Shown here piece by piece: positions 17,670 to 26,940 of a stretch of 64,000 nt of DNA. The translations under genes and the position numbers were made by a program. The stretch is from positions 1 to 64,000 of the forward strand of contig JAGNDO010000003.1 of the NCBI GenBank assembly GCA_018003515.1, in the 5' to 3' direction. Positions within the stretch are counted from its first letter, which is position 1. Every line of letters starts with the position of its first letter. The DNA comes from Caldilineaceae bacterium (GTDB taxonomy: Bacteria; Chloroflexota; Anaerolineae; Caldilineales; Caldilineaceae). The notes below the pieces were generated by a model that was not told where the DNA came from, did not search any database, and saw nothing but the letters and a program-made list of their open reading frames with translations.

Positions 17670-18680
17670 ATGGCGAACATCAGTGACGTGGCCAGGCGGG
17701 CCGGGGTGACGCCCATGACGGTCTCCCGGGTCATCAACAACTCGGACTATGTGAAGGATGAGACTCGACAGCGGGTCGAAGCGGCCATCGCTGAACTGAA
17801 TTATATCCCCAACTTGCTGGGCCAGAGTCTGCGCAACAAGCAGACGAACACCATCGGGCTGCTGATTGCCGACATCTCCAATCCGTTCTGGATTCCCGTA
17901 ATTCGGGGCGCTGAACGGATCGCCAGTGAAAATGGCTACAATGTGATCCTGTGTGACACCGACACGTCCGAAACAAAGGAGCAGGCCCAGTTAGAGAATC
18001 TGCTGCGGAAACAGGTGGACGGCATTCTGATTGCGCCGATTCGGAATGTGCCGGGACCGGTGGAGTTTACGCAAAAACAGCATGTGCCCATTGTGGTCAT
18101 CGGCTATCCCATGCCGGGCGTGGATGTAGATATTGTGCGCTGCGACACGGAGGAGGCTGGCTACAATATTGTGCGGCTGCTGCTGGCCTTGGGGCACCGG
18201 CGGATTGCCGCCCTGACCGGCCCAGAAAACATTGTCACAGCGGTTGACCGGGTGGCGGGCTACAAGCGGGCGTTGAGCGAGGCCGGGATCCCCATTGAAG
18301 ATGAACTGATCCAGTATGGCCATTTCTTGCCCGAAAAAGGCTACGAGATGGCCCAGAGAATGTTGAAACTGGACCCTCTCCCAACGGCGGTTGTGACGGG
18401 GAACAACTTTATCGCCATTGGGGCCACAAAGGCGCTGTACGAAGCGGGTATCCGCATCCCGGAAGATATGTCCGTGGTCACATTTGACGGGCCGCCGCCG
18501 GATCTGGTGATCGACCCGTTCTTTACAATGGTCTCCCAGCCTGGCTATGAGCTTGGCACGCAAGCCGCGGAGTTGTTGTTGCAACGCATCACCGGCCAGA
18601 AAGACCTCCCCCGCCGAGAGATTATCCTTCCTCATCAGATCATCACCTATAGTTCAACTGCATCGTATCAGTCTGAATAA
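17670..18680 (+). CDS. LacI/GalR family transcriptional regulator
   Basis: A 336-residue repressor: N-terminal helix-turn-helix (ISDVARRAGVTPMTVSRVINN, residues 4 on), hinge helix NLLGQSLRNKQT, then a periplasmic-binding-protein-like sensor domain starting TIGLLIADISNPFW. It should bind the TGTTACgcGTAACA operators at 17603 and 18710 and release on a sugar or sugar phosphate. ATG 17670 begins right at the domain; an earlier TTG would include the leader. It heads a fucoside-type uptake and degradation locus. Confidence 0.92.
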   Translation: MANISDVARRAGVTPMTVSRVINNSDYVKDETRQRVEAAIAELNYIPNLLGQSLRNKQTNTIGLLIADISNPFWIPVIRGAERIASENGYNVILCDTDTSETKEQAQLENLLRKQVDGILIAPIRNVPGPVEFTQKQHVPIVVIGYPMPGVDVDIVRCDTEEAGYNIVRLLLALGHRRIAALTGPENIVTAVDRVAGYKRALSEAGIPIEDELIQYGHFLPEKGYEMAQRMLKLDPLPTAVVTGNNFIAIGATKALYEAGIRIPEDMSVVTFDGPPPDLVIDPFFTMVSQPGYELGTQAAELLLQRITGQKDLPRREIILPHQIITYSSTASYQSE

Positions 18681-18709
18681 AGTGGGGTTTGCCGTTTTTT
18701 TAGCCGATT

Positions 18710-18725
18710 ATGTTACGGGTAACAT
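18710..18725. promoter_or_regulatory. LacI-family operator, second copy
   Basis: ATGTTACGGGTAACAT differs from the first operator at one central base. It lies 120 bases before the solute-binding protein gene. A weak -35 (TTGCCG at 18689) may sit upstream, so the operator would cover the -10 region. Confidence 0.75.
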
Positions 18726-18844
18726 GTCGTAAAAAAGGCATGACGAAGGGGGGTGAGAGAGCCAAAGAGAGATGATAGCCAAACCAGAAATATGCTTCTC
18801 GCATCTATGCTGATCAATCACGTTTTTTCTAAAGGAGAAAGACA

Positions 18845-20215
18845 ATGTTGCGAAAACGCTTTTTGACCATTGGGTTAAGCCTGTTGGTAGTCGCCATCAT
18901 GGCAGCCTGTGTTGCCCCGCCTGCGGCGACCCCGCCGGCGGCGGGTGAAGCCCCTGCTGCGGAAGTACAAAGCGCAGCACCGGCAGCAGTAGCGCCGGAA
19001 GCCGAGGCGGTCACTCTTCAATTTTGGACATGGTTCCCGCCCCTACCCATCACCGAGAAGATCATTGCGGCGTTTGAAGCCGAAAATCCTGGCATCAATG
19101 TCGAGGTGACGATCTTGGAAAGCACCGTCTACCAGGACAAGCTGCCCCTGTCCCTGGCTGGTGGGGAAGCCCTGGACTTGGTCGCCATCCAGACCGGTGC
19201 CATGGTCAACCAGGTGAAGGATGAGTTGATGCCCCTGGATGCGCTCTTGACCGAATATGTAGGCGCTGATTGGGCCAGCCGCGTCAACGAGAAGTCGGTT
19301 GCCCAAAGTCGTGCGCTGGCCGACGATGGCGACCTGTATATCCTGCCTATGGGTGGCCTGGGCTCGGTTGTGGGCTACTACAACGTGGAAATTTTGGCGG
19401 AGTACGGTCTGACTGTGCCGACCACCAACGAGGAATTCAAGGCGTTTGCGGCTGATTTGAAAGCTCAAAATCCTGATATGCTGCCCGTCGTCTTCACAGG
19501 GGCCAATTGGTTCCAGGATGAGATCCTGTTGACGCTGGTTGGCCAGACATCACCTTCGTTCTTCAACGACATCCGTTATGGGGATGGCAAATGGAACGAC
19601 CCGGTGTATGTGCAGGCGTTGAAAGAGTACAAGCAGATGTACGATGATGGCATCTTGTCCATGGACGCCATCGATCTGGATTATAGTCGTTCCCTGGAAA
19701 TCTTCTACTCCGGCGAGGCGGCGATTCTTCTGCAAGGCACCTGGGAGGCTGGCGTGTTGTCCGAGTCTTTCCGGCAAGATAGCGGGATTGACCTGGCAGA
19801 CGTTGGCCTGATGCCCCTGCCCCTGATGACCGGCGCGGGTACGCCGTCGATTCGTTCCTTCATCGAGTTGGGCATGGCCGTGCCCCACAATGCCGCCCAT
19901 CCCGCAGAGGCCATGAAGCTGCTTGAGTTTATGGTATTTGGCAATGGTGTGGATGCGTGGGCACCGGCGTTCATCGTCGTCCCCGGCAAGATTGGCTACG
20001 AGCTACCGGCCTCTGCCCTGACCTCTGATGCGGCCCGGGCTGGGTATGCGACGTTGGTTGACTTGGTGCAGAATCCTTCCAGCGACCGCAACAATGTGTC
20101 CGCCTTCTCCGCCGTGGTGGGTGATGGCATCATTGAAGTGCTGAATGGCGCGGACGCCCAAGAAGTTGCCGATGCGTTGCAAGCGGAATGGGAAAGCGGT
20201 CGGTACGCCCAGTAA
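18845..20215 (+). CDS. Sugar ABC transporter solute-binding lipoprotein (family 1)
   Basis: A 456-residue extracellular binding protein. Signal peptide with lipobox IMAAC (Cys about 21), an Ala/Pro-rich linker, then the family 1 fold (LQFWTWFPPLPITEKIIAAFEAENPGI is cut here for length: start about residue 58). It captures an oligosaccharide or glycoside outside the cell and hands it to the two permeases that follow. AAAGGAG precedes the ATG. It is preceded by an operator for the LacI regulator and followed by a hairpin at 20243. Confidence 0.92.
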   Translation: MLRKRFLTIGLSLLVVAIMAACVAPPAATPPAAGEAPAAEVQSAAPAAVAPEAEAVTLQFWTWFPPLPITEKIIAAFEAENPGINVEVTILESTVYQDKLPLSLAGGEALDLVAIQTGAMVNQVKDELMPLDALLTEYVGADWASRVNEKSVAQSRALADDGDLYILPMGGLGSVVGYYNVEILAEYGLTVPTTNEEFKAFAADLKAQNPDMLPVVFTGANWFQDEILLTLVGQTSPSFFNDIRYGDGKWNDPVYVQALKEYKQMYDDGILSMDAIDLDYSRSLEIFYSGEAAILLQGTWEAGVLSESFRQDSGIDLADVGLMPLPLMTGAGTPSIRSFIELGMAVPHNAAHPAEAMKLLEFMVFGNGVDAWAPAFIVVPGKIGYELPASALTSDAARAGYATLVDLVQNPSSDRNNVSAFSAVVGDGIIEVLNGADAQEVADALQAEWESGRYAQ

Positions 20216-20242
20216 GCAGTCCGTCTAGCTTTTAGCCCCCCA

Positions 20243-20290
20243 CCCTCTCGCACAATCCCGACCTAAAAAAATCGGGATTGTGCGAGAGGG
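20243..20290. terminator. Intra-operon hairpin after the binding-protein gene
   Basis: A 19-bp perfect stem (20243-20261 with 20272-20290) and a 10-base loop holding A7. There is no clear U tract after it, so it more likely stabilises the 3' end of the abundant binding-protein mRNA or gives partial termination than a full stop. Confidence 0.7.
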
Positions 20291-20372
20291 AAAGAAGTGT
20301 TTTTCTCATGCTTTGCCATTGGGCCTGTGTATGGGTCCACCGACAGCCGGCACTGTGTTACGGAGAGTTGTG

Positions 20373-21266
20373 ATGTCCACCACCAAGAACAAGAGCAAGA
20401 GCAAGCATAACCTTATCGCTGTGTTTTTTCTTCTCCCCCTGGCCCTCTTTTATGGCCTTTTTTACCTGTACAGCTTCTACTTTCTGATCTCGACCAGCTT
20501 CCTGAAAACAACCCTTTCCATGCGTAACCCGGTTTTCATCGGGTTAAAAAACTACACTTTGTTGTTTACCCACGGCCAATTCTACAGTTCCATCTTCAAC
20601 ACCCTGCTTTTTGCCGCCATTGCGATTCTGGCGGGTTTGACCCTGGGCTTTTTCCTGGCGGTGATTCTCTCGCTGAAAATGCGGGGCAGCCGCTTCTTTT
20701 ATGCGGTCTTCTTGTTGCCGTCCCTCATGCCAATGGCCTTGGTGGCCTCGGTTTTCAGCGTTATGCTGGAATATCGCTATGGCACCTTGAATGTGATTTT
20801 CCGAGCCATCGGGTTGGAGGCCCTGACCCAACGCTGGCTGGTTGACCCCACCTGGGCCTATGTCTCCGTGGCCGCCATCCTTGTCTATGTGATCGGTCTG
20901 CCCATCATGTATTATACGGCGGATCTTTCGACCTTGAATGTCTCCTTGCTGGAAGCAGCCGTGGTTGATGGGGCTGGCACTTCGCAGATGTTTCGCCTGA
21001 TCCTCTTTCCGCTGCTCAGGGGCGCACACAAGACGATCACCCTCTCCCTTTTGCTCATGAGCTTTCGGGCTTTTGAGGTGGTCTACCTTTCCACCGGGGG
21101 CGGGCCATCGGGCAAAACAGAGATTGTGGGCACCTATTTGTATAACTTTGCCACTTCCGGCACGAATATCGGGTATGTCTCGGCTGCCTCGATTGTTGTC
21201 CTGCTGATGGCGTTGGGCATCTCCTTTGTCCAGTTGACCCTGTATGGTCGCAGCGAAGCCAAGTGA
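20373..21266 (+). CDS. Sugar ABC transporter permease (MalF/UgpA-like)
   Basis: A 297-residue protein with six membrane helices. The family coupling loop EAAVVDGAGTSQMFRLILFPLL (EAA motif) lies near residue 195. It forms the channel with the next gene. The ribosome site GGAGAG precedes ATG 20373; longer in-frame starts run into the hairpin. No ATPase gene is present, so a shared MsmK/UgpC-type ATPase elsewhere must energise the importer (inference from the family). Confidence 0.9.
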   Translation: MSTTKNKSKSKHNLIAVFFLLPLALFYGLFYLYSFYFLISTSFLKTTLSMRNPVFIGLKNYTLLFTHGQFYSSIFNTLLFAAIAILAGLTLGFFLAVILSLKMRGSRFFYAVFLLPSLMPMALVASVFSVMLEYRYGTLNVIFRAIGLEALTQRWLVDPTWAYVSVAAILVYVIGLPIMYYTADLSTLNVSLLEAAVVDGAGTSQMFRLILFPLLRGAHKTITLSLLLMSFRAFEVVYLSTGGGPSGKTEIVGTYLYNFATSGTNIGYVSAASIVVLLMALGISFVQLTLYGRSEAK

Positions 21267-21273
21267 GGAAAAA

Positions 21274-22089
21274 ATGAAAATTATCTTAACCAAAAAAACA
21301 GATTCGCTGATCATGGGTGCGTTTCTACTCATCTTTGCCGCACTCTGGTTGGTGCCGGTCTATTCGGCTGTGAACCGTTCGCTTGTTTTTAACGGCTGGC
21401 AAAATTACGTCTCTCTTTTCAGCGACCCGATTGGCGGCGTGACGATCTATCGTACCTATCTCAATTCGGCGGTGAATGCCCTGGGCCATGCATCTTTTGT
21501 GCTGACCATCAGCGCCCTATCGGGCTTTGCCTTTTCCAAGCTCTCGTTTTCGGGCAAGAACTTGATCTATTACATGGTGATTATTTGCCTGGCCGTGCCG
21601 GGAACCGCCATCATTGTGCCCCTGTTTCACACGCTCAAAACCTTCGGATTTCTCAACACCTATTGGGCGGTCATCCTGCCGGAAACTGCCCTGACCCTGC
21701 CCTTTGGCGTGCTGTTGATGCGCAATTACTACGACGGCTTGCCCAACGAATATCTGGAAGCCTCAACCATTGACGGGGCCACCATGTTCCAGGTTTTCTA
21801 CAAGATCTATCTGCCCCTGTCCCGGTCAGCGCTGATCAACCTGGGCGTACTCGCCGTGATGTGGTCATTCCAAGATTTTCTGCTCCCCCTCATGTTTCTG
21901 ACCAAAAGCAGCATGAGCACGGCGGCCGTGGCGGTGCAGAGTTTCAAAGAGTATCTGAGTTTCACGCCGGACAACATTGGCAAATACAACGCCAGTCTTG
22001 TTTTGCTGGCCGTCCCGGCGCTGCTCCTGCTTATTTTCGGCCAGCGTTTTATTACCCAAGGGCTGACCAGCGGCGGGATCAAAGAGTAG
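21274..22089 (+). CDS. Sugar ABC transporter permease (MalG/UgpE-like)
   Basis: A 271-residue protein with six predicted spans and the EAA loop LEASTIDGATMFQVFYKIYLPL at about residue 170. It is the second half of the permease channel. It starts 7 bases after the first permease stop with GAGGAA as ribosome site. Both permeases and the binding protein share the usual order for carbohydrate importers of family 1. Confidence 0.9.
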   Translation: MKIILTKKTDSLIMGAFLLIFAALWLVPVYSAVNRSLVFNGWQNYVSLFSDPIGGVTIYRTYLNSAVNALGHASFVLTISALSGFAFSKLSFSGKNLIYYMVIICLAVPGTAIIVPLFHTLKTFGFLNTYWAVILPETALTLPFGVLLMRNYYDGLPNEYLEASTIDGATMFQVFYKIYLPLSRSALINLGVLAVMWSFQDFLLPLMFLTKSSMSTAAVAVQSFKEYLSFTPDNIGKYNASLVLLAVPALLLLIFGQRFITQGLTSGGIKE

Positions 22090-22162
22090 AATGCCCAGCC
22101 CCGCTTCTGAACTGCCTCGGCCCACCCGCCCATCAACCCCACAAGCCAAAGAAGAAAACCAA

Positions 22163-23578
22163 ATGCAATTCGAGCCAACCTGGCAATCTCTCACACAACA
22201 TGGCGTGCCGTCTTGGTTTGATGACGCCAAGTTGGGCGTGCTGATCCATTGGGGACCAGCAACGATCCCAGCCTGGGCGCCCATTGACGGCAATCTGCAC
22301 CAATTGATCAATGAAAAAGGCTTTGAGTATTACTTCACTCACAACCCTTATGTCGAGTGGTATTACAACACTATTCGCATCCAGGGCAGCCCCTCCCAAA
22401 AACATCATCTGGAAACCTATGGCGCGGATTTTTCCTACTTTGACTTTGCGCCCCTGTTTAATCAAGGCATCGAGAGTTGGAACCCGGACGATTGGGCCGA
22501 ACTGTTTCAACAATCCGGTATGCGCTATGCTATACTTGTTACAAAACATCACGATGGTTTCTTGCTTTGGCCCAGCCAACACCCCAATCCGCACCACAGG
22601 GATTACCAGACGGATCGTGATGTAACCGGCGAATTGACCGCTGCCATCCGCCAGCGGGGCATGAAAATGGGGCTTTACTATTCTGGCGGGCTGGATTGGA
22701 CGTTCAACAATTCAGTTATCCGGGACATCCCCTCGCATTTTGGCAACGTGGCGCAAAGCCCAGAGTTTGTGGCCTATGTGGATGCCCATTGGCGAGAGTT
22801 GATCGACCGCTATCAGCCTTCCGTGCTGTGGGGTGACATTGCCTACCCGGCCGCAGCCGACCTGCCAAGCCTTTTTGCCGATTATTACAACAGCATTCCA
22901 GATGGCGTCATCAACGACCGTTTTGCCCAGGAGTTACCCGATGACCTGGACTTCTCCGAGGCCGTGATCAATCCAACAAACAAGCATTTTGATTTTATTA
23001 CGCCCGAATACAGTAGTTTTAACCAAATTAGACAAGCCAAATGGGAGTGTACCCGAGGCATCGGCTATTCCTATGCCTACAATCTCAACGAAACCCTGGA
23101 CACCCACCTTTCCTTTGCCGAACTGGTGCATTTGTTAGTGGATGTGGTGAGCAAGAACGGCAATCTTTTGCTGGGGGTCGGCCCCATGAGTGACGGCACG
23201 ATCCCTCCGTTGCAGAAACAGCGATTGGAAGAGCTTGGCGGCTGGCTCAACGTCAACGGGGAAGCCATCTTTGAAACCCGGCCCTGGGTCACCGCCGAGG
23301 CAGCGACCGCCGAAAACGTGTCGATTCGATTCACCCAAAAAGGCGATGCCCTCTATGCAATCATGCTTGGCATCCCAACCGAACAACGGATGACCATCAA
23401 CTCCTTGCAGGTCAAGGACGAGACAACAATTCATCTATTGGGCCATGACGAAGCCCTGGCCTGGCGACAGCGGGACGACAGCTTGACCGTGATGCTGCCG
23501 GAGACCCTGCACCCCTCTCCGGCCTATGCGTTCAAAATCATTCCGACACCATGCGTTGGCCCAGGGATTCGAGCATGA
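22163..23578 (+). CDS. Alpha-L-fucosidase, glycoside hydrolase family 29
   Basis: A 471-residue GH29 enzyme. Typical blocks: KLGVLIHWG (about 23), LVTKHHDGFLLW (about 125), MKMGLYYSGGLDW (about 170) and SVLWGDIAYP (about 220), whose Asp is the expected nucleophile (W-x-D). It removes alpha-L-fucose from glycans. No signal peptide is visible, so it should act in the cytoplasm on imported fucosides, in line with the upstream ABC importer. ATG 22163 is preferred (AAGAAG upstream); ATG 22091 right after the permease stop is possible. Confidence 0.85.
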   Translation: MQFEPTWQSLTQHGVPSWFDDAKLGVLIHWGPATIPAWAPIDGNLHQLINEKGFEYYFTHNPYVEWYYNTIRIQGSPSQKHHLETYGADFSYFDFAPLFNQGIESWNPDDWAELFQQSGMRYAILVTKHHDGFLLWPSQHPNPHHRDYQTDRDVTGELTAAIRQRGMKMGLYYSGGLDWTFNNSVIRDIPSHFGNVAQSPEFVAYVDAHWRELIDRYQPSVLWGDIAYPAAADLPSLFADYYNSIPDGVINDRFAQELPDDLDFSEAVINPTNKHFDFITPEYSSFNQIRQAKWECTRGIGYSYAYNLNETLDTHLSFAELVHLLVDVVSKNGNLLLGVGPMSDGTIPPLQKQRLEELGGWLNVNGEAIFETRPWVTAEAATAENVSIRFTQKGDALYAIMLGIPTEQRMTINSLQVKDETTIHLLGHDEALAWRQRDDSLTVMLPETLHPSPAYAFKIIPTPCVGPGIRA

Positions 23579-23624
23579 GTCAACGACAACCATTTCTTCA
23601 CCCATTTTATCGGAGCAAAAACAC

Positions 23625-24965
23625 GTGAGCTACCAACTTCTGCACCCCCGTGACCAATTGGTCGATATCATGAACCGCATCTATCACAACGGCATGACCA
23701 CCCTCAGCGGCGGCAACCTTTCCATCAAAGACAGCAATGGGGATGTCTGGATCACGCCGTCGGGCATCGACAAGGGGAAATTGACCGCCAAAGATATCAT
23801 GTGCGTCAAGGCGGACGGCACCATCACCGGGCCGCACACGCCGTCGATTGAGTACCCGTTTCACCGCAAGATCTATGAGCTGCGGCCCGATTTCAACGCC
23901 ATCGTCCATGCCCATCCACCGGCCCTGGTCTCCTTCAGCATCGTGCGCAAGGTGCCGGATACCCACATCATCCCCCAGGCCAATCGGGTGTGCGGCCCTG
24001 TGGGCTATGCGCCCTATGCCCTGCCCGGCAGCGAAAAGTTGGGCGAGAATATCGCCGCCACCTTTGCCGAGGGATACAACATCATCATCCTGGAAAACCA
24101 CGGCATGGCCGCCGGGGGGACAACCCTGTTGGAGGCCTTCCAACGGCTGGAGACCCTGGATTTCTGCGCCCGCACCCTGATCCGGGCCCAGGGGCTGGGG
24201 CCGATCCACGCCCTTTCCGATGCCGAGTTGAATTTCTTCGACCATCGCCACAATCTGCTGCCCGACTATACCCCCATCGCCCATTCCAGCCAGGAGCTTG
24301 ACTTGCGCCAGCAATTGGTGGACATCGTACGCAGGGCCTATGGGCGCTATCTGATGATCAGCACCGAGGGGGTCGCCTCGGCCCGGGTGGATGAAAACAG
24401 CTTCTTGATCACGCCCACGGGGGTGGACCGGGGCATGTTGAGCACGGAAGATCTGATCCTGGTCAAAAACGGGGTGCGCTCCCAGGGCAAGCTGCCCAGC
24501 CGCTCGGTGGATCTCCACGCCAGCATTTACGAGACCCATCCTGAGATCAACTGCATCATGACCGCCCAGTGTCCCAACATGATGGCCTATGCCATCACCG
24601 CCCACCCCTTCGATTCCCGCACCATCCCGGAGAGCTTCATCCTCCTGCGCGACGTGGCGCTGATCCCGTTCAAGACCCTCTATACCCACCCCCAGAGTGT
24701 GGCCGACAGCGTCTCCCTCAGCCGACCCGTGGCGCTGATCGAGAATGACTGTGTCCTCATCGTGGGCCAGAACGTGCTCCAGACCTTTGACCGGCTGGAG
24801 GTTGCCGAGTTCAGCGCCCGGTCCCTGATCGACACCAAGGGCATCGGCGAGCTTGTCCCCATCTGCGACGCTGAAATCCATGATCTGGAAGTGGCCTTTT
24901 CGCTGACGCAGCTTGCTGACAATTCCTTTTGGGCTGGCGACCAGTCTACGATCTGCACACGTTGA
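23625..24965 (+). CDS. Tandem class II aldolase/adducin protein with a degenerate second domain
   Basis: A 446-residue protein made of two class II aldolase domains (about 1-215 and 225-440). Domain 1 has the zinc histidines in VHAHPPA and ENHG and the acid in PSIEYPFH, as in fuculose-1-phosphate aldolase. In domain 2 the same places read MTAQCPN, ENDC and PSRSVDLH, so every metal ligand but one histidine is gone and it cannot work alone. It probably splits fuculose phosphate to DHAP and lactaldehyde, ending the fucose route. The GTG start follows a GGAG; it overlaps none of the fucosidase. Confidence 0.75.
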   Translation: MSYQLLHPRDQLVDIMNRIYHNGMTTLSGGNLSIKDSNGDVWITPSGIDKGKLTAKDIMCVKADGTITGPHTPSIEYPFHRKIYELRPDFNAIVHAHPPALVSFSIVRKVPDTHIIPQANRVCGPVGYAPYALPGSEKLGENIAATFAEGYNIIILENHGMAAGGTTLLEAFQRLETLDFCARTLIRAQGLGPIHALSDAELNFFDHRHNLLPDYTPIAHSSQELDLRQQLVDIVRRAYGRYLMISTEGVASARVDENSFLITPTGVDRGMLSTEDLILVKNGVRSQGKLPSRSVDLHASIYETHPEINCIMTAQCPNMMAYAITAHPFDSRTIPESFILLRDVALIPFKTLYTHPQSVADSVSLSRPVALIENDCVLIVGQNVLQTFDRLEVAEFSARSLIDTKGIGELVPICDAEIHDLEVAFSLTQLADNSFWAGDQSTICTR

Positions 24966-25146
24966 TCGATGGGGCGTGGGCCTTTTAACGCGCGGACGAT
25001 GATCCTCGAGTAGTTTGGTATCCGGGGTAAGTCCCCGCAATCATCACCGACAGCGAGGCGGATGGATTGGGAGTACACCTTCAAAGTGCCAGTCTTCCGT
25101 AATCGAGAGGATTGCACCCTGCAAGCATTTGGGTTACACTGCAAAA

Positions 25147-25431
25147 ATGAATATGTACAATCCGCCCCATCCTGGGGATGTCATCAAAGGATTATGGTTA
25201 GATCCCATGGGCGCAAGCATCACCGATGCTGCGGAGGCCTTGGGTATCAGCCGGAACACGCTGTCCAAGATCGTCAATGGCAGAGGTCGTGTGACACCAG
25301 AAATGGCCGTCCGTCTATCCATCGCCTTGGGCAGCAGTCCAGAGAGTTGGCTTGGCCATCAAGCCGCATACGATCTGTGGCAGGTGGAGCAGAGTCAAGA
25401 AAAGCTCGAAGTCGTGCCGTTGCGTGTCTGA
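25147..25431 (+). CDS. HigA-type antitoxin / XRE family regulator
   Basis: A 94-residue HTH protein: PPHPGDVIKGLWLDPMG is the HigA entry, then a helix-turn-helix (ITDAAEALGISRNTLSKIVNG) and the PEMAVRLSIALGSSPESWL end. HigA binds DNA and neutralises the HigB RNase. No HigB is found upstream, where it usually lies, so it is an orphan. It could also regulate neighbours. Confidence 0.8.
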   Translation: MNMYNPPHPGDVIKGLWLDPMGASITDAAEALGISRNTLSKIVNGRGRVTPEMAVRLSIALGSSPESWLGHQAAYDLWQVEQSQEKLEVVPLRV

Positions 25432-25561
25432 CGAGGGGGGCAACACCTCTGACCTCCTCTCCAAAAACGACTCAGGAAAGCACGCTCACTCCGTCTGGCA
25501 CCGTCTTTCTCACCACGGAACTCCCCAACCCACAACCCAACCCACCAAAAAGGAGCATCAC

Positions 25562-26776
25562 ATGCATGACATCGCGGTCATCGGCCTGGGCATGATGGGG
25601 GCTGCGGCCACCCGTCATCTGGCCAGCATGGGGGTCAACGTCCTGGGCGTCGGCCCCGGCGAACCCGCGGATTGGCAGGCCCACAACGGCGTCTTCGCCA
25701 GCCACTACGACCAAGGGCGCATCACCCGCATCCTGGACCCGGACCCGGTGTGGGGACGGCTGGCCCAGCGCTCCATCCCCCGCTATGCCGAGCTTGAGGC
25801 CAAAACTGGGGTCAAGCTCCACTTCCCCGTGGGCGGACTGCGGGCCACGCCGGACACCTCCGACCCCACGGACACGGTAGAGAGTGCCCAGCGCATCGGG
25901 CGGGAATGGGGGGTGGATTTTGACACCCTGGACCGGGCGGGCCTGGCCCAACACTTCCCCTATTGGGCTTTTCCGGAGACGGCCACGGGGCTGTGGGAAC
26001 GGGGCGAGGCGGGCTATCTCAACCCCCGATCCCTGGTCAAGGCCCAGTTGATCGCCGCCATCCAAAACGGGGCCGAGTTGGTACAGGAAACCGTGGTGGG
26101 GTTGAAGAAGGAAGACGGCAGCTTTGTCATCACCACGGACCGGAGCAGCAGCTTTCGGGCAAACAAAGTGTTGATCGCTGGTGGCGGCTACACGAATCAC
26201 CTGCTGGAACGCCCGCTGGATCTGCGCCCCAAGGCGGTCACAGTGCTGTTGGGCGAAGTGAACGAGGCCGAACAGGCGCGCCTGGCTGGAATGCCCACCC
26301 TGATCTACCGTCTGCCCCAGGATGACTATCTCTATTCCATCTACGCCCTGCCCCCCATCGCCTACCCCGACGGCAAAACCTATATCAAGATCGGCGGCAT
26401 GGCCTGGGAATGCCCGCTGATCCATCACCCGGAACAATTCGTAGCGTGGTTTCACGGCGACGGCAACCCCACGGAGGTCGAAGCCCTGCATCGAGCCATG
26501 CTCTCCCTGATCCCCGATCTGCGGGTGGAGGCGTGGCGGACCACGCCCTGCGTTCTCACCTACACGGCCAGCGGCTTCCCCTACGCAGACCAGGTGGATG
26601 ACAACCTCTTCGTGGTGGCCGGGGGCAACGGCTCCGCGGCCAAGTCGTCGGACGAGATCGGGCGGGTGGGCGCGCTGTTGGCAGCCAATGGATCGTGGAC
26701 GTACGATCTGGACGCCGCCCACTTCAAAGCCCACCTGCGCCCGGATGGTCCCCTGCCCAAAACTGTGAAGAGATAG
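25562..26776 (+). CDS. FAD-dependent amine oxidase (sarcosine / N-methyl-amino-acid oxidase-like)
   Basis: A 404-residue protein of the DAO/monomeric sarcosine oxidase group. The N-terminal IAVIGLGMMGAAATRHLA is the FAD-binding dinucleotide motif; VGGLRATPD and the C-terminal FVVAGGNGSAAKSSDEIG, where the flavin-linking region lies, follow. It would oxidise an N-methyl or secondary amine with O2. AAAGGAG precedes ATG 25562. Its stop TAG forms the first unit of the AGAGAT tandem repeat. Confidence 0.82.
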   Translation: MHDIAVIGLGMMGAAATRHLASMGVNVLGVGPGEPADWQAHNGVFASHYDQGRITRILDPDPVWGRLAQRSIPRYAELEAKTGVKLHFPVGGLRATPDTSDPTDTVESAQRIGREWGVDFDTLDRAGLAQHFPYWAFPETATGLWERGEAGYLNPRSLVKAQLIAAIQNGAELVQETVVGLKKEDGSFVITTDRSSSFRANKVLIAGGGYTNHLLERPLDLRPKAVTVLLGEVNEAEQARLAGMPTLIYRLPQDDYLYSIYALPPIAYPDGKTYIKIGGMAWECPLIHHPEQFVAWFHGDGNPTEVEALHRAMLSLIPDLRVEAWRTTPCVLTYTASGFPYADQVDDNLFVVAGGNGSAAKSSDEIGRVGALLAANGSWTYDLDAAHFKAHLRPDGPLPKTVKR

Positions 26777-26830
26777 AGATAGAGATAGAGATAGAGATAG
26801 AGATAGAGATAGAGATAGAGATAGAGAGAA
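26769..26830. repeat. AGAGAT tandem repeat (about nine units)
   Basis: Nine direct AGAGAT units run from 26769 to 26822, ending in AGAGAG. They begin within the last codons of the oxidase gene (TAG at 26774-26776). The same word builds the repeat at 39042. Confidence 0.9.
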
Positions 26831-26940
26831 AAAATAGGCCACGGATGACACGGATTTGACGGATTAAAACGGATCTTTCTTTGATCAAAAAGAGATCCGT
26901 TTTAATCCGTTCGATCCGTCCAATCCGTGGCCTATTTTTC
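26829..26940. repeat. Long imperfect inverted repeat (CGGATT words)
   Basis: Arms of about 55 bases read AAAAATAGGCCACGGAT... and ...ATCCGTGGCCTATTTTT, built of repeated GGATC/GGATT words around the centre TTGATCAA. It lies between convergent genes, covers the amidase stop and can end both transcripts. Confidence 0.85.

Noticed and set aside
24966-25146. HigB toxin upstream of the HigA-like gene
   Set aside because: None of the frames shows the HigB blocks (LRxPPGNRLEAL, QWRICFRW); the 180 bases do not code for it, so the antitoxin is listed as an orphan.
26769-26940. CRISPR-like array
   Set aside because: Units are 6 bases without spacers, followed by one inverted repeat; no cas genes. The same holds for 39042-39198 and 60759-60812.
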